Source: Halomarina pelagica
GTDB lineage: Archaea > Halobacteriota > Halobacteria > Halobacteriales > Haloarculaceae
Direction: 5' to 3'
Length of the DNA stretch: 64,000 bases
NCBI RefSeq assembly: GCF_024228315.1
Contig: NZ_CP100454.1
Location: 1,736,001-1,800,000, forward strand
The position numbers and the translations under genes are program-made. This document shows, piece by piece, positions 41,634-50,225 of this stretch. The first letter of the stretch is position 1; every line of letters begins with the position of its first letter. The notes beneath the pieces are model-generated. The model made no database searches. It was not told the DNA's origin and saw only the letters and a list, made by a program, of their open reading frames with translations.

Positions 41634-42074
41634 CGAACCGTACCACGGCGGATAGCGTCATGTCGATTCGGCTTGCCGACGCCGGGCCCGCGGCGGCGGT
41701 TATAATCTCTTAACATAATGAGTGTAATTTTATGTTTTCACCGTTCGGATTCGCCGCGGACGATTCCGATCTGCCGCTTTCGAGCGCACGAGCGCTCCTT
41801 TCCGCCGTTTGCTGGAATCGCTGACACCTCGTCGATGTGTTCAACGAATCGTACAGTCACTCGTCGCGCATCGTGTCTGACGAACATTGAAGGCGTCCGA
41901 TGCGATACCACTGCGTCCATGCGGAGGTCTCCATCCGTCCGTCGACAGGAGTCGTTGGCCTCCCGGTACCGCCGTCCGTATCGAACGTACATCCGGCATC
42001 GCGGGACCGACCTCGTCGCCTCGCTTCGCGCGCACGCCGTCGCCCGGTCGCCCCTGCACTACGAGCGCGACGAC

Positions 42075-42371
42075 ATGCGCCGCCAGTACGACTGGCGGCG
42101 GGCCGTCGTCACGGCGGTCCTGACGATGGTCCTGCTCGCGCTCGCCGGACGCCTCGCGCTCAACGGGGTCCTCGTGGCGCTGTTCGCGCCGGACGCCGCC
42201 GACCTCGTTCTCCTGAACGCCGGGCTGACGCTCGCGGCCGGTTTCGGGTTCGTCATGCTCGCCGTCGCGCGACTCATCGCCGCGCCGCCGTCGCGGACGC
42301 GCGGCCTCGAACGGACGTTCGCCGGGCGTAGACCGGTCGCGTCGCTGCTCGTCGATCGGGACGATCGGTGA
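42075..42371 (+). CDS. Small membrane protein, unknown
   Basis: 98 residues with two membrane helices (about residues 9-37 and 43-66) linked by an acidic turn, and a basic/acidic tail. The ATG at 42075 opens the protein-like part. The same frame runs upstream to 41718 but there looks non-coding (many Arg, Ser, Cys). No known family is recognised. Confidence 0.5.
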   Translation: MRRQYDWRRAVVTAVLTMVLLALAGRLALNGVLVALFAPDAADLVLLNAGLTLAAGFGFVMLAVARLIAAPPSRTRGLERTFAGRRPVASLLVDRDDR

Positions 42372-42394
42372 GGGCGACCGCGAGCGGATCGCAC

Positions 42395-43240
42395 TCAGTC
42401 GTCCAGTCGTCGCATCTCGTCGTCGGACAGTTCGATGGCGGCGGCCGCGACGTTCGATTCCAGGTGCTCGACGCTCGACGTGCCGGGGATGGGGAGCGTG
42501 ACGGGCGAGTGCTGGAGGAGCCACGCGAGCGCCACCTGCCGGCGCGAGGCGTCGTGTGCGTCGGCCACCTCGTCGAGGACTTCGCCCTTCCCCCCGAGGT
42601 CGCCCGCGCCGAGCGGGAACCACGGGATGAAGCCGATCCCCGCCTCCTCGCAGCGTTCGAGGACGGCCTCCGACTCGCGGTTGCCGACGTTGTACTCGTT
42701 CTGGACGGTGGCGACGTCGACGATCTCGAGGGCCGTCTCCAGCTGGTCGACGTCCACGTTGCTCAGGCCGACGTGTTCGACCAGCCCCTCGTCCTTCAAC
42801 TCGGCGAACGCCCGGACCGAGTCCTCGAAGGGCGTCTCCGGATCCGGCCGGTGGAACTGGTAGAGGTCGATCGCGTCGGTGCGCAGGCGGTCTATGCTAC
42901 AGAGCACCTGGTTGCGGATGTAGTCGGGATCGCCGTGGGGGAGCCAGTCGCCCGCGCGGTTGCGCAGCAGGCCGGCCTTCGTGGCGACGACCACCTCGTC
43001 GGAGCCGCCGAACACCTCGCCGACGAGCCGCTCGCTGACGCCCGGCCCGTAGGAGTCGGCGGTGTCCACGAAATCGACGCCGAGGTCGGGGAGGCGTCGG
43101 AGGACGTCCCTCGCCGCCGCCTCGTCCTCGGGCGGCCCGATGATGTCCTCGCCCGTGAGACGCATCGCGCCGAAGCCGAGCCGGTGGACGGTCAGTTCGC
43201 CGCCGATGTCGAACGTGTCGCTCTGGTTCTGCGGAGCCAT
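42395..43240 (-). CDS. Aldo/keto reductase
   Basis: 281 residues of the AKR barrel fold: RLGFGAMRLTG start, catalytic Asp/Tyr in DFVDTADSYGPGVSERLVGE, Lys in VVVATKAG, and NADPH-binding tail IPGTSSVEHLESNVAAA. AKRs reduce aldehydes and ketones, or oxidise sugars and alcohols. The tetrad order is intact. The substrate is unknown and no pathway partner lies beside it. Confidence 0.9.
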   Translation of the reverse strand: MAPQNQSDTFDIGGELTVHRLGFGAMRLTGEDIIGPPEDEAAARDVLRRLPDLGVDFVDTADSYGPGVSERLVGEVFGGSDEVVVATKAGLLRNRAGDWLPHGDPDYIRNQVLCSIDRLRTDAIDLYQFHRPDPETPFEDSVRAFAELKDEGLVEHVGLSNVDVDQLETALEIVDVATVQNEYNVGNRESEAVLERCEEAGIGFIPWFPLGAGDLGGKGEVLDEVADAHDASRRQVALAWLLQHSPVTLPIPGTSSVEHLESNVAAAAIELSDDEMRRLDD

Positions 43241-43416
43241 CGTTATCCGCCCGCCCGTTCGGGCGGAACGGTGTTAGGCCTTGGCGGCGCGGCAAGGCGC
43301 GAGGGTCGATCGAAGACGGAGACGAGCCGAATTTCGCTACGCTCACGCCCTCGGACGCCTCGCGGACGGTGACCGTCGAGACACGTTTTTGTCATTCGGT
43401 AGCATAACACATAGAC

Positions 43417-43602
43417 ATGACCGAAGCGGCCGCACTCGTCATCATCGCAATCGCGTGGATCGTCATGTTCGTCCTGTTCGTGGTGGCGCGGGCAATGCTA
43501 CCCAGGGCGCTCCACTACGGCGAGGCCGAGCGTCCGACGCCGGGGTCCGGGGAGGCCACCCGGGATCCGAACGCGCCGGGCGCGGGACGCGGCGCGGTCT
43601 GA
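43417..43602 (+). CDS. Small single-helix membrane protein
   Basis: 61 residues: one membrane helix (ALVIIAIAWIVMFVLFVVARAML) and a Pro/Gly/Glu-rich tail. Promoter-like AT content (cattcggtagcataacacatag) just upstream of the ATG supports expression. Similar one-helix proteins are common in haloarchaea, without a known role. Confidence 0.55.
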   Translation: MTEAAALVIIAIAWIVMFVLFVVARAMLPRALHYGEAERPTPGSGEATRDPNAPGAGRGAV

Positions 43603-43632
43603 TCGCCGGCCGCGCCGGCCTCCGCGCGGGGT

Positions 43633-44850
43633 TCACCGCGCGCCGCCCGCCAGCCGGCGCGCCGCGGGGAGCGCCCGCAGCCTGAGCATCGCGAGCGTCC
43701 CGACCGCCGGTCCCACGACCAGCGGCGCGAACGCCCAGCGCCAGCCGACGACTTCCGCGACGAGCGGCGTCGCCTGGATCGTGACGACGGTGAGCAGGAA
43801 GCCGAGGGCGGTCTGGAGCGTCAGCGCCGTCCCGACGTAGCGCTCGTCCGCGAGTTCGGTCACGGACGCGGAGAACTGCGCGGAGTCGGCGACGATCACG
43901 AACCCCCAGACGAGCACGAACGGCGCGAGGAGCCGAAGGGATCCGCCAAAGACCACGCCCGCGAGGACGCAGGCGCTCCCGCTCGCGACCATGCTTGCAC
44001 TGGTGAGCGTCGTCCGACCCCAGCGGTCGGCCGCGACGCCGAAGGCGGCGGCCCCGAGGCTCCCCGCGGCGATGGCCCCGAACGCGAGCGCCGAGGCGAG
44101 CGCGGGAGCCTCCCCCGCGCGGGCGGCGAAACTGGCCGCCAGGTACGTCGGGATCCACGTCCAGACGGCGTAGAGTTCCCACATGTGCCCGAAGTAGCCG
44201 AGGTTCGCGAGGACGGTCGGGCGGTCCCGGAGGATACGTCCCACCGCGCTCGGGTCGAAGGGCGCGGCGGGCGCTCCGTAGGGACCCTCCTCGACCAGCA
44301 GGACGAGCGCCGCGCCGACCACGGCGAGTCCCGCCGCGGCGTAGAGCACGAGCCGCGGCCGGCCGACGCCCCCCACCGCACGGACGAGGTGCGGGAGCGC
44401 CGATCCGACGGTGAGCGCGCCGATGAGCGTCCCGATGGCGAGCCCCCGGTCCGCACGGAACCACCCCGAGACGAGCTTCATTCCCGGCGGGTACACCCCG
44501 GCGAGCGCGACGCCGGTGAGAAAGCGGAGCGCGACGGCGGGGAACGCGCCGTCGACGCTCCCCAGCAGGGCGGTCGCGCCCGCGCCGACGAGCGCCGAGG
44601 CGGCGAACAGGTACCGCGTCGGGACCACGTCCGCGAGCGTGAGCGCGGCGGAGCCGAGCGCCCCGACGACGAACCCGACCTGCACGGCCATCGTGAGCCA
44701 CGCGGCCTCGGCGGGAGAGAGATCCCACAGGGCGGCGAGTTCGGGCGCGACGGCAGTGGCGCTGAACCACAGCGACATGGCGAACAGTTCCGCGACCGAG
44801 AGCGTCGCCAGCGCGCGCCACTTCCCGTCGTCGCTCGCGTCGTCGCTCAT
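43633..44850 (-). CDS. MFS transporter, CynX/NimT-like
   Basis: 405 residues with twelve predicted membrane helices. The MFS loop motif is seen as GVAADRWGRTTL between helices 8 and 9, and a similar pattern follows the second helix. It resembles the cyanate/nitrite-like and aromatic-compound MFS permeases, but the substrate is not clear. It stands alone on its strand. Confidence 0.85.
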   Translation of the reverse strand: MSDDASDDGKWRALATLSVAELFAMSLWFSATAVAPELAALWDLSPAEAAWLTMAVQVGFVVGALGSAALTLADVVPTRYLFAASALVGAGATALLGSVDGAFPAVALRFLTGVALAGVYPPGMKLVSGWFRADRGLAIGTLIGALTVGSALPHLVRAVGGVGRPRLVLYAAAGLAVVGAALVLLVEEGPYGAPAAPFDPSAVGRILRDRPTVLANLGYFGHMWELYAVWTWIPTYLAASFAARAGEAPALASALAFGAIAAGSLGAAAFGVAADRWGRTTLTSASMVASGSACVLAGVVFGGSLRLLAPFVLVWGFVIVADSAQFSASVTELADERYVGTALTLQTALGFLLTVVTIQATPLVAEVVGWRWAFAPLVVGPAVGTLAMLRLRALPAARRLAGGAR

Positions 44851-44938
44851 GACGGTCGTATCGTCCGGCGAGGGGGATACGTCGTTCGCCCGCGCGCGGC
44901 GGCGCGCCGCTATCCCCGGGTGCCCCCGGGTGCCCCGG

Positions 44939-45178
44939 TCACTCCCAGATGACCTCGGTCCCCCCCTCGTGGCCGTGTATTTCCTGGACGGCCTGCATGT
45001 TATCGTAGACGCTGACGCTCCCCACGTTCGTCACCCACGCGACGACGCACTTGCCGTTGGGCGGCGGGAACTGCACGCCGTAGGCGACGACGCCCGTCCC
45101 GGAGACGCCGGAGGCGTCCTCGTGGCGGTAGAGCGCGAACTTGCGAAACCGGTGGTTCTGCGAGAACGGATCAGGCAC
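44939..45178 (-). CDS. Small conserved protein, unknown
   Basis: 79 residues from a GTG at 45178. It is beta-rich (KFALYRHEDASGVSGTGVVAYGVQFPPPNGKCVVAWVTNVGSVSVYD-like) and ends in an acidic, His-containing loop (EIHGHEGGTEVIW). Composition is protein-like and the frame is free of stops. I do not know the family. The short WVT-x-VGSVS block suggests a small beta barrel. Confidence 0.6.
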   Translation of the reverse strand: MPDPFSQNHRFRKFALYRHEDASGVSGTGVVAYGVQFPPPNGKCVVAWVTNVGSVSVYDNMQAVQEIHGHEGGTEVIWE

Positions 45179-45301
45179 GGGGACCCCCGCGCCCGGCGTT
45201 CGACGTCGATGCGACCGACTGCGAGACGAATGGCGAACTCACGACGGACCTTCCGGTGTACCCTACGCGAGAGGAGGATTGTGGCTTTCGATCGGTCGGG
45301 C

Positions 45302-46612
45302 CTAGTCGGGATTCGCCGGCGGCAGCGCGCGCAACCCTCGCGGCGGGACGAGGAAGTTCCCGCGGTGGTCCACGAAGATGTACTCGAGGATGCCGTTGTT
45401 GACGCGCTGGCGGATCGCGGGCGTCACCTTCGTGAGGTCCGCGCCGTTCATCGCCTCGCGGACCGCCTCGAAGTCGGAGATGCCCCGCTGGAGCGACGGG
45501 AAGTGCAGGCTGGCCGCGTCGTCGTCGGTGGACTCGAAGTGCCGCCGGAGGAGTTTGACGTTCCCGTCGGCGTCGCGGTTGGCGCGGGCGGCCTTCTGCG
45601 CGTGGCCCACCCGACCGAACTCGAGGGCGTCCTCCTCGATCCGGTCGACGATTTCCTCGGTGACACCCGAGAAGTCGCCCAGATTCTCGCCGATGCTCCC
45701 CTCGGGGATCATCCCCCGCTCGGCGTGCGTCGGGCTGAACATCTCCATGACGCGCTCGCGGTGGTCCTGCTCGACGTACCAGTCCTGGAGGCGCTGGCGG
45801 AGGTTCGAGACGTGCTTGGTCGTCCCGTCGGCGAACGGCCCCGACCGGATGGCGACGTAGTCCTCGGTCGCCTGGTTCTGCCTGAATCCCGCCACGAACC
45901 CCATGAACAGCGGCGCGTCCTTCGGGATCGGATTCCCCTCCGGGATTCCCGACAACTGCGTCTCGCTCGCCTTCCGGTGGGGCATCCCCTTCCCGACGAA
46001 CCCCGTGCGACGGTCGTCGAGCGAGAGGACGTCCGTCAGGGCCGTCTCGACGGCGACGCCGTTTGCCGTCTCGACTTCCCCCTTCAGCGCCTCCTCGGCT
46101 TCGAGAAGCACGTCGGGGCGGTCGCTGGCGAGGTGGAGCAGGGCGTCCTGGGTGTCGAAGTCGGGGTTCTCGAACGCGGAGAGCGCCCGCGGTTGCGGGA
46201 GGTCGACGGTGTCGGGCAACGGGTCGTCGAACCGCTCGAAGTACGACGGGGAGTAGGCGACCGAGTGGATCAGCCCCTCGTTGCTCCGCTCGTAGGCCCG
46301 ATCCAGGGTCGAGAGCGCCGCCTCCACCGCGTCGCGGTCGTCCGCTCCCGGCGGCCCGTTCCCGTCGAGCGTCAGGTACCAGAGCGTCTGGTGGCGCGGG
46401 AGGACGACGTTGCCGTGCTCGTCCGTCGGGAGGCGGTCGTTCCAGGCGTACTGCCGCTCGGAGAGCGTCGCGGGGTCGTCGACCCCCTTCGGAACCGGCT
46501 CCGCGCCGTCGATGCGGTCGAGGCAGGCGCTCAGCGCGCTCGTCCCGCCGAGCGCGACGGCGGCCTTCAGGAACTCACGGCGGCCGAGCGACGGGTCGAT
46601 GGCGGGGCTCAC
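45302..46612 (-). CDS. Tat-exported DyP-type peroxidase-like protein (DUF7405-like)
   Basis: 436 residues. A twin-arginine signal (GRREFLKAAVALGG) with a lipobox-like SALSAC leads to a domain of DyP/EfeB style: FVAGFRQNQATEDYVAIRSGPFADGTT, a likely haem His in RVGHAQKAARAN, then LLRRHFESTDDDAASLHFPSLQRGISDF. EfeB-type peroxidases act outside the membrane in iron or haem handling. The GTG start at 46612 overlaps the stop of the preceding Tp34-like gene (GTGA), placing it last of a four-gene operon. Confidence 0.78.
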   Translation of the reverse strand: MSPAIDPSLGRREFLKAAVALGGTSALSACLDRIDGAEPVPKGVDDPATLSERQYAWNDRLPTDEHGNVVLPRHQTLWYLTLDGNGPPGADDRDAVEAALSTLDRAYERSNEGLIHSVAYSPSYFERFDDPLPDTVDLPQPRALSAFENPDFDTQDALLHLASDRPDVLLEAEEALKGEVETANGVAVETALTDVLSLDDRRTGFVGKGMPHRKASETQLSGIPEGNPIPKDAPLFMGFVAGFRQNQATEDYVAIRSGPFADGTTKHVSNLRQRLQDWYVEQDHRERVMEMFSPTHAERGMIPEGSIGENLGDFSGVTEEIVDRIEEDALEFGRVGHAQKAARANRDADGNVKLLRRHFESTDDDAASLHFPSLQRGISDFEAVREAMNGADLTKVTPAIRQRVNNGILEYIFVDHRGNFLVPPRGLRALPPANPD

Positions 46613-47670
46613 CGGAGCGTCACCTCGGCGTCCGGCAGGTCGAAGAACGCCGTCTCGTAGCCCTCGTGGCGGGCGACCTGCGGCGGGACGGTCGCGGAGA
46701 GCGCGAGCGAATCGCCTGGTTGCACGTCCGAAACTACGGTTCCGTAGTGGTAATTGAGTGTCGGATCGAGCGTCGGAGTGAGGTCGGCCTCGGAGACCGT
46801 CTCGCCGTCGCGCGCGAGCGTCGCGCGCACCCCCATCGCCGGGAGCGGAAAGCGGTTGTAGCGCGTGCGCGCCGACACCGCCAGGTACCGCCCGCCGCCG
46901 CCGAGTCCCGCCGGTGGCGCGTCGAGCGCGGTGACGGCGTAGACGACGTCGCCGGCCGCCGCCCGGCCGCCGACCGATCCCGGCAGTTCGGTGCGCTTCG
47001 GGACCGTCGAGGGCGGCACCCCCGACATCGTCATCGGCTGCATCGCCCGGCGCGCGCCCGCCTGCTCCCCGTACGTCACGAACTGGAGTTCGTCCCGGGC
47101 GGCCCGTTCGTACGCGAAGTCGATCGAGGCGGTCGCCACCTCGTCGAGTCGGTTCCGGAACGCCCCCGTCCGCCGGGTGTCGAGCGCGCCGACCCGGACG
47201 GTGGCGGCGTACTCCCCGTCCCCCGCGAGGGCGACGTTGTCGCCGTAGTGGATCCCCATCGACTGGGAGAGCATCGGGTAGAGCACCTCGGGACCGGCGA
47301 CCGTCTCGCCGTCGCGCGCGATCTCGAAGGAGACGTTCGCGTCGGGGACGACGACCCCCGTCTCGCGATCCCACACCGTCGCCATCAGGTGCACGTCGCC
47401 GCTCGCCGGCGTCCGCTCGACCTCGGTCCCGGTGACGGTCCAGAAGCGGTGCGGGTAGCTGTAGCCGAGCATCACCCCCAGGTCGTCGGTCGTTCCCATT
47501 CCGAACATCCCCATCCCCTCGCGGTGGGTGGGGAGGTAGATCGCGTCCGGGCGATCGTCGAGGACGGGCGGGACGCGCGAGGTCTCGAAGAGACCGGAGC
47601 CGACGCAGCCGGCGAGGGCGGCCGCGCCGGCGAGTCCACCCGTCGCTCGGAGGAACGTTCGGCGGTCCAT
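46609..47670 (-). CDS. P19/Tp34-like iron-binding lipoprotein, copy 1
   Basis: 353 residues. A Tat/lipobox signal (DRRTFLRATGG and ALAGC) is followed by an N-terminal domain resembling the Fe2+ transport protein family (P19/Tp34): YSYPHRFWTV, HLMATVWD, YPMLSQSMGIHYGDNVAL, GDGEYAATVRV. A second domain (about residues 210-353) is shared with the gene at 48765 and may be DUF7350. His, Met and Glu residues near the YPM...HYG strand are the usual metal ligands. It probably catches ferrous or copper ions at the cell surface for uptake, in step with the DyP-like protein. Confidence 0.78.
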   Translation of the reverse strand: MDRRTFLRATGGLAGAAALAGCVGSGLFETSRVPPVLDDRPDAIYLPTHREGMGMFGMGTTDDLGVMLGYSYPHRFWTVTGTEVERTPASGDVHLMATVWDRETGVVVPDANVSFEIARDGETVAGPEVLYPMLSQSMGIHYGDNVALAGDGEYAATVRVGALDTRRTGAFRNRLDEVATASIDFAYERAARDELQFVTYGEQAGARRAMQPMTMSGVPPSTVPKRTELPGSVGGRAAAGDVVYAVTALDAPPAGLGGGGRYLAVSARTRYNRFPLPAMGVRATLARDGETVSEADLTPTLDPTLNYHYGTVVSDVQPGDSLALSATVPPQVARHEGYETAFFDLPDAEVTLR

Positions 47671-47732
47671 GCCGTCGCTACCCGGGTGACGGGGAAGGGC
47701 CTTCTGGTGCGATACTCGAAAACCAGCGCCCC

Positions 47733-48755
47733 TCACCGCCTGCGCCGGACGAACAGGAGCGTACCGACTCCCGCGAGCGCGACGAGCGTGGCGAGTGCGA
47801 CGAGGGCGACGGCGTCGGTCCCCGATCCGAACCCGCCCCGCTCGTCGCCCTCCCCGTCGGACGATCCGGGAGTCGGCGTGTTCAGCTCCGGCGGTCCCAG
47901 CGACGACGCCTCGGCGTAGTCGCCCGTCGCGACGGTGAACGTGGTCCCGACGGGATCGCCGCCGACCGTGACGGGTCGGTCGCCCGCGTCGAACGCGCCG
48001 TCGCCGTCGTCGCCGTAGACCTGTGCGACGAGGCGGACGGTTCCGTCGTCGCTCGGGAGGTCCCCGGGCGGAACCGAAAGCGAGAGCGAGACGTTCTCGT
48101 GGACGCCCACCGGGAGCGCGGCGCTGGCGACGACGCGCCCGCCGTCGGCCCCGTCGCCGGACGTACCGTTCGAGCCGTCGCCGCCGGATCCGTCAGATCC
48201 GTTCGCCACGCGGAGGACGAGGTGTCCGTCGCGCGGGAGTTCGGCGCGCGTCACGGTGACCTCGCCGTCGTCCGCGCGCTGGAAGCTGAACCCCTCCGCG
48301 ACGACGCTCGCGCCGCGCTCGCCCGACCGGGCGACGAAGCGCTCGCCAGCCAGACCGCCGAAGGAGGTGAGCGCGGGGTCGTTCCGGGGGGAGAACTCGC
48401 CGTCGCCGTCGTCGGCGTGGAGGACCGCCCACAGCGTCCGCTCGCCGCCGTCGAGCGCCCCGTCGTCGAGCGGTACCTCGATCGCGGTGTGCATCCCGGT
48501 GCCGTCGAGACGCGTCGCGCCGATCGGTTCGCCCGGTTCGCCGCCGTCGTCGGCGTGGACGACGACGAACGCGTCGACGCTGTTGAAGGCGTTCTCGACG
48601 ACGACCGTTCCGTCGTCAACGACCTGTCCGTCGACCGCGAGGTGGTTCGAGTGCGCGCCCGCGGGGGCTGCCACCAGCGCACAGACGAGCGCGAGGGTGA
48701 GCACGACGCGAGTGGCGCGGGCGACGCGCGTCGAGGGAGAGCGTGAGGCGGGCAT
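47733..48755 (-). CDS. Cell-surface protein with two DUF7282-like domains
   Basis: 340 residues. Signal peptide, then two related beta domains: NHLAVDGQVVDDGTVVVENAFNS-type and FSFQRADDGEVTVTRAELP-type, each with VVVHADDGG / LHADDGDGEF or VYGDDGDGAFD blocks that may bind Ca2+. A Ser/Gly-rich linker and a final membrane helix with RRRR tail anchor it. The same domain occurs in the surface protein at 13436. It lies between the two Tp34-like genes, with 62 bp to the downstream one and 9 bp from the upstream one, so it is part of the iron operon. Confidence 0.75.
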   Translation of the reverse strand: MPASRSPSTRVARATRVVLTLALVCALVAAPAGAHSNHLAVDGQVVDDGTVVVENAFNSVDAFVVVHADDGGEPGEPIGATRLDGTGMHTAIEVPLDDGALDGGERTLWAVLHADDGDGEFSPRNDPALTSFGGLAGERFVARSGERGASVVAEGFSFQRADDGEVTVTRAELPRDGHLVLRVANGSDGSGGDGSNGTSGDGADGGRVVASAALPVGVHENVSLSLSVPPGDLPSDDGTVRLVAQVYGDDGDGAFDAGDRPVTVGGDPVGTTFTVATGDYAEASSLGPPELNTPTPGSSDGEGDERGGFGSGTDAVALVALATLVALAGVGTLLFVRRRR

Positions 48756-48764
48756 GGACGGTCC

Positions 48765-49826
48765 TTATCGGGATCGGGATTCGACCGCGACGGTCACCGG
48801 AGCGAGATCGAAGAAGGCGCGCTCGTACCCCTCGTGCCGGGCGGTCTGTGGAGGCGTCGTCACCTCGACGCGGAGGCGGTCGGCGGCGCGAGCCTCGGGG
48901 ACGACCGCGCCGTAGTGGTAGCCGAGGGCCGGGTCGAACGTCCGGACGAGGTCGCCCTCGAACGCCGTCGTTCCGTCTCGCGTGAGCGTCCCGCGTACCC
49001 CCATCGCGGGGAGGAGAAAGCGGTTGTACCGGCTGCGCGGGGAGAGGACGAGATACCGCCCCTCGCCGGCCAGTCCCGCGGGCGGGGCGTCGAGCGCCGT
49101 CGCCGCGAACACCGCGTCGCCGCTTCGCTCCGTCCCGAGGAGCGCCCCGGGGAGCGCTCGGGGCACGGGGGCGATCGACTGCGGGAGGCCGGTGTCCATC
49201 GGCGCGAGCGCGCCCGGCTCCCCGCCCTGCTCGATCGGCCGGGTGGCGACGCGCTCGCGGGTCTGGTCGGTGAATTCCAGGGGGAGTTGCGCGCTCGCGC
49301 TGGCCGCGAAGCGGTCACGAAACGCGCCCGTCCGGCGGATCGAGAGACCTCCGATACGGATCCGGGCGTCGTACGTCCCGTCGCCGGGGAGGACGACGTT
49401 CGCGCCGTAGTGAAAGCCCATCGGCTGGGAGAGCATCGGGTAGAGCACCTCCTCGGTGACGACCTCCCCGTCGCGGGCGACGCGCACCGAGACGCCCCCC
49501 TCCGGGAGGACCTGCCCGCTCCGCGGGTCCCAGACGACCGCCATGAGGTGGATCGAGTCCTCGTCGGTCTTCGGGACCTTCTCCACCTCGCTCCCGGTGA
49601 CGGTCCAGAAGTCGTGGGGGACGGTGAACGCGAGCGCGACGCGGTAGTCGCCCGCGGTCGCCTCGCCCTGCATCGCCATCGACTCCTGGAAGGTCTGTAC
49701 GTAGACGCCGTCGGGGAGGTCCGACTCGGCACCCGAGCCGCCCGGAAGCGCGTCGAGACAGCCCGCGAGCGGGAGCGAGGTCGCGGCCGCAGCCCCCGCG
49801 AGCGAGAGCACGCGCCGTCGTCGCAT
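48765..49826 (-). CDS. P19/Tp34-like iron-binding lipoprotein, copy 2
   Basis: 353 residues, a paralogue of the gene at 46609 along its whole length. It has a Tat signal (RRRRVLSLAG) and lipobox PLAGC. The metal strand reads YPMLSQPMGFHYGANVVLPGDGTYDARI. The tail RHEGYERAFFDL matches RHEGYETAFFDL of copy 1. It is first of the four-gene operon (copy 2, DUF7282, copy 1, DyP-like). Two divergent copies may bind different metals or redox states (inference). Confidence 0.78.
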   Translation of the reverse strand: MRRRRVLSLAGAAAATSLPLAGCLDALPGGSGAESDLPDGVYVQTFQESMAMQGEATAGDYRVALAFTVPHDFWTVTGSEVEKVPKTDEDSIHLMAVVWDPRSGQVLPEGGVSVRVARDGEVVTEEVLYPMLSQPMGFHYGANVVLPGDGTYDARIRIGGLSIRRTGAFRDRFAASASAQLPLEFTDQTRERVATRPIEQGGEPGALAPMDTGLPQSIAPVPRALPGALLGTERSGDAVFAATALDAPPAGLAGEGRYLVLSPRSRYNRFLLPAMGVRGTLTRDGTTAFEGDLVRTFDPALGYHYGAVVPEARAADRLRVEVTTPPQTARHEGYERAFFDLAPVTVAVESRSR

Positions 49827-49891
49827 GCCGGAACGTGGCGCGTCGGCGGGATGAACCTACTGGTGCGACGGTCGAATCGAGGGGTCAGCGA

Positions 49892-50164
49892 TCAGTCGTC
49901 CTCGGACGCGCCGGCGAGCGCCACGGGCGGCCCGCCCGGTAGTCGGTCGCGGTCGTGTGGCGCGGCGAAGTCGTGATTCGGCCCGACGGCGACGATCCGC
50001 TTCGGGTTGACGTCGGGGTGGGTCGTGTAGTAGTGCTCCCGGATGTGATCCATGTTCACCGTCCGGGCGACGCCCGGAAGCTGGTAGAGATCCTTCAGGT
50101 AGTTCCAGAGGTTCGGATACTCGGAGACCTTCCGGCGGTTGCACTTGAAGTGCGTGTGGTAGAC
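49892..50164 (-). pseudogene. Displaced original 3' end of a glutathione S-transferase-like gene
   Basis: From the att core leftward, the frame encodes VYHTHFKCNRRKVSEYPNL then DLYQLPGVARTVNMDHIREHYYTTHP and NPKRIVAVGP, the canonical C-terminus of xi-class GST / glutathionyl-hydroquinone reductases. The N-terminal body is missing. Joined at the core to the gene body at 61189-61926, it restores an uninterrupted family sequence (RFDDVYHT|HFKCN). As it stands, the frame can start from ATG 50203 inside the element, giving a 103-residue protein without catalytic domain. Confidence 0.85.
50154..50164. other. attL core of the integrated element
   Basis: GTGTGGTAGAC, repeated at 61178-61188. Sequence to the left matches the target gene tail, and sequence to the right is AT-rich element DNA leading to the integrase. 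Confidence 0.75.
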
Positions 50165-50182
50165 TTTTGAGATAACTTCGAG

Positions 50183-50200
50183 AGAAGTATAATTTATTAT
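50183..50200 (+). promoter_or_regulatory. Integrase promoter
   Basis: TATA-rich agtataatttattatc lies about 27-40 bp before the integrase ATG at 50226, just inside attL. Confidence 0.55.
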
Positions 50201-50225
50201 CATAGCATGACAATCATCTACCGTG

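Noticed and set aside
41718-42074. Upstream extension of the 42075 membrane protein
   Set aside because: Same frame but Arg/Ser/Cys-rich and unlike haloarchaeal protein; the ATG at 42075 starts the hydrophobic, protein-like part.
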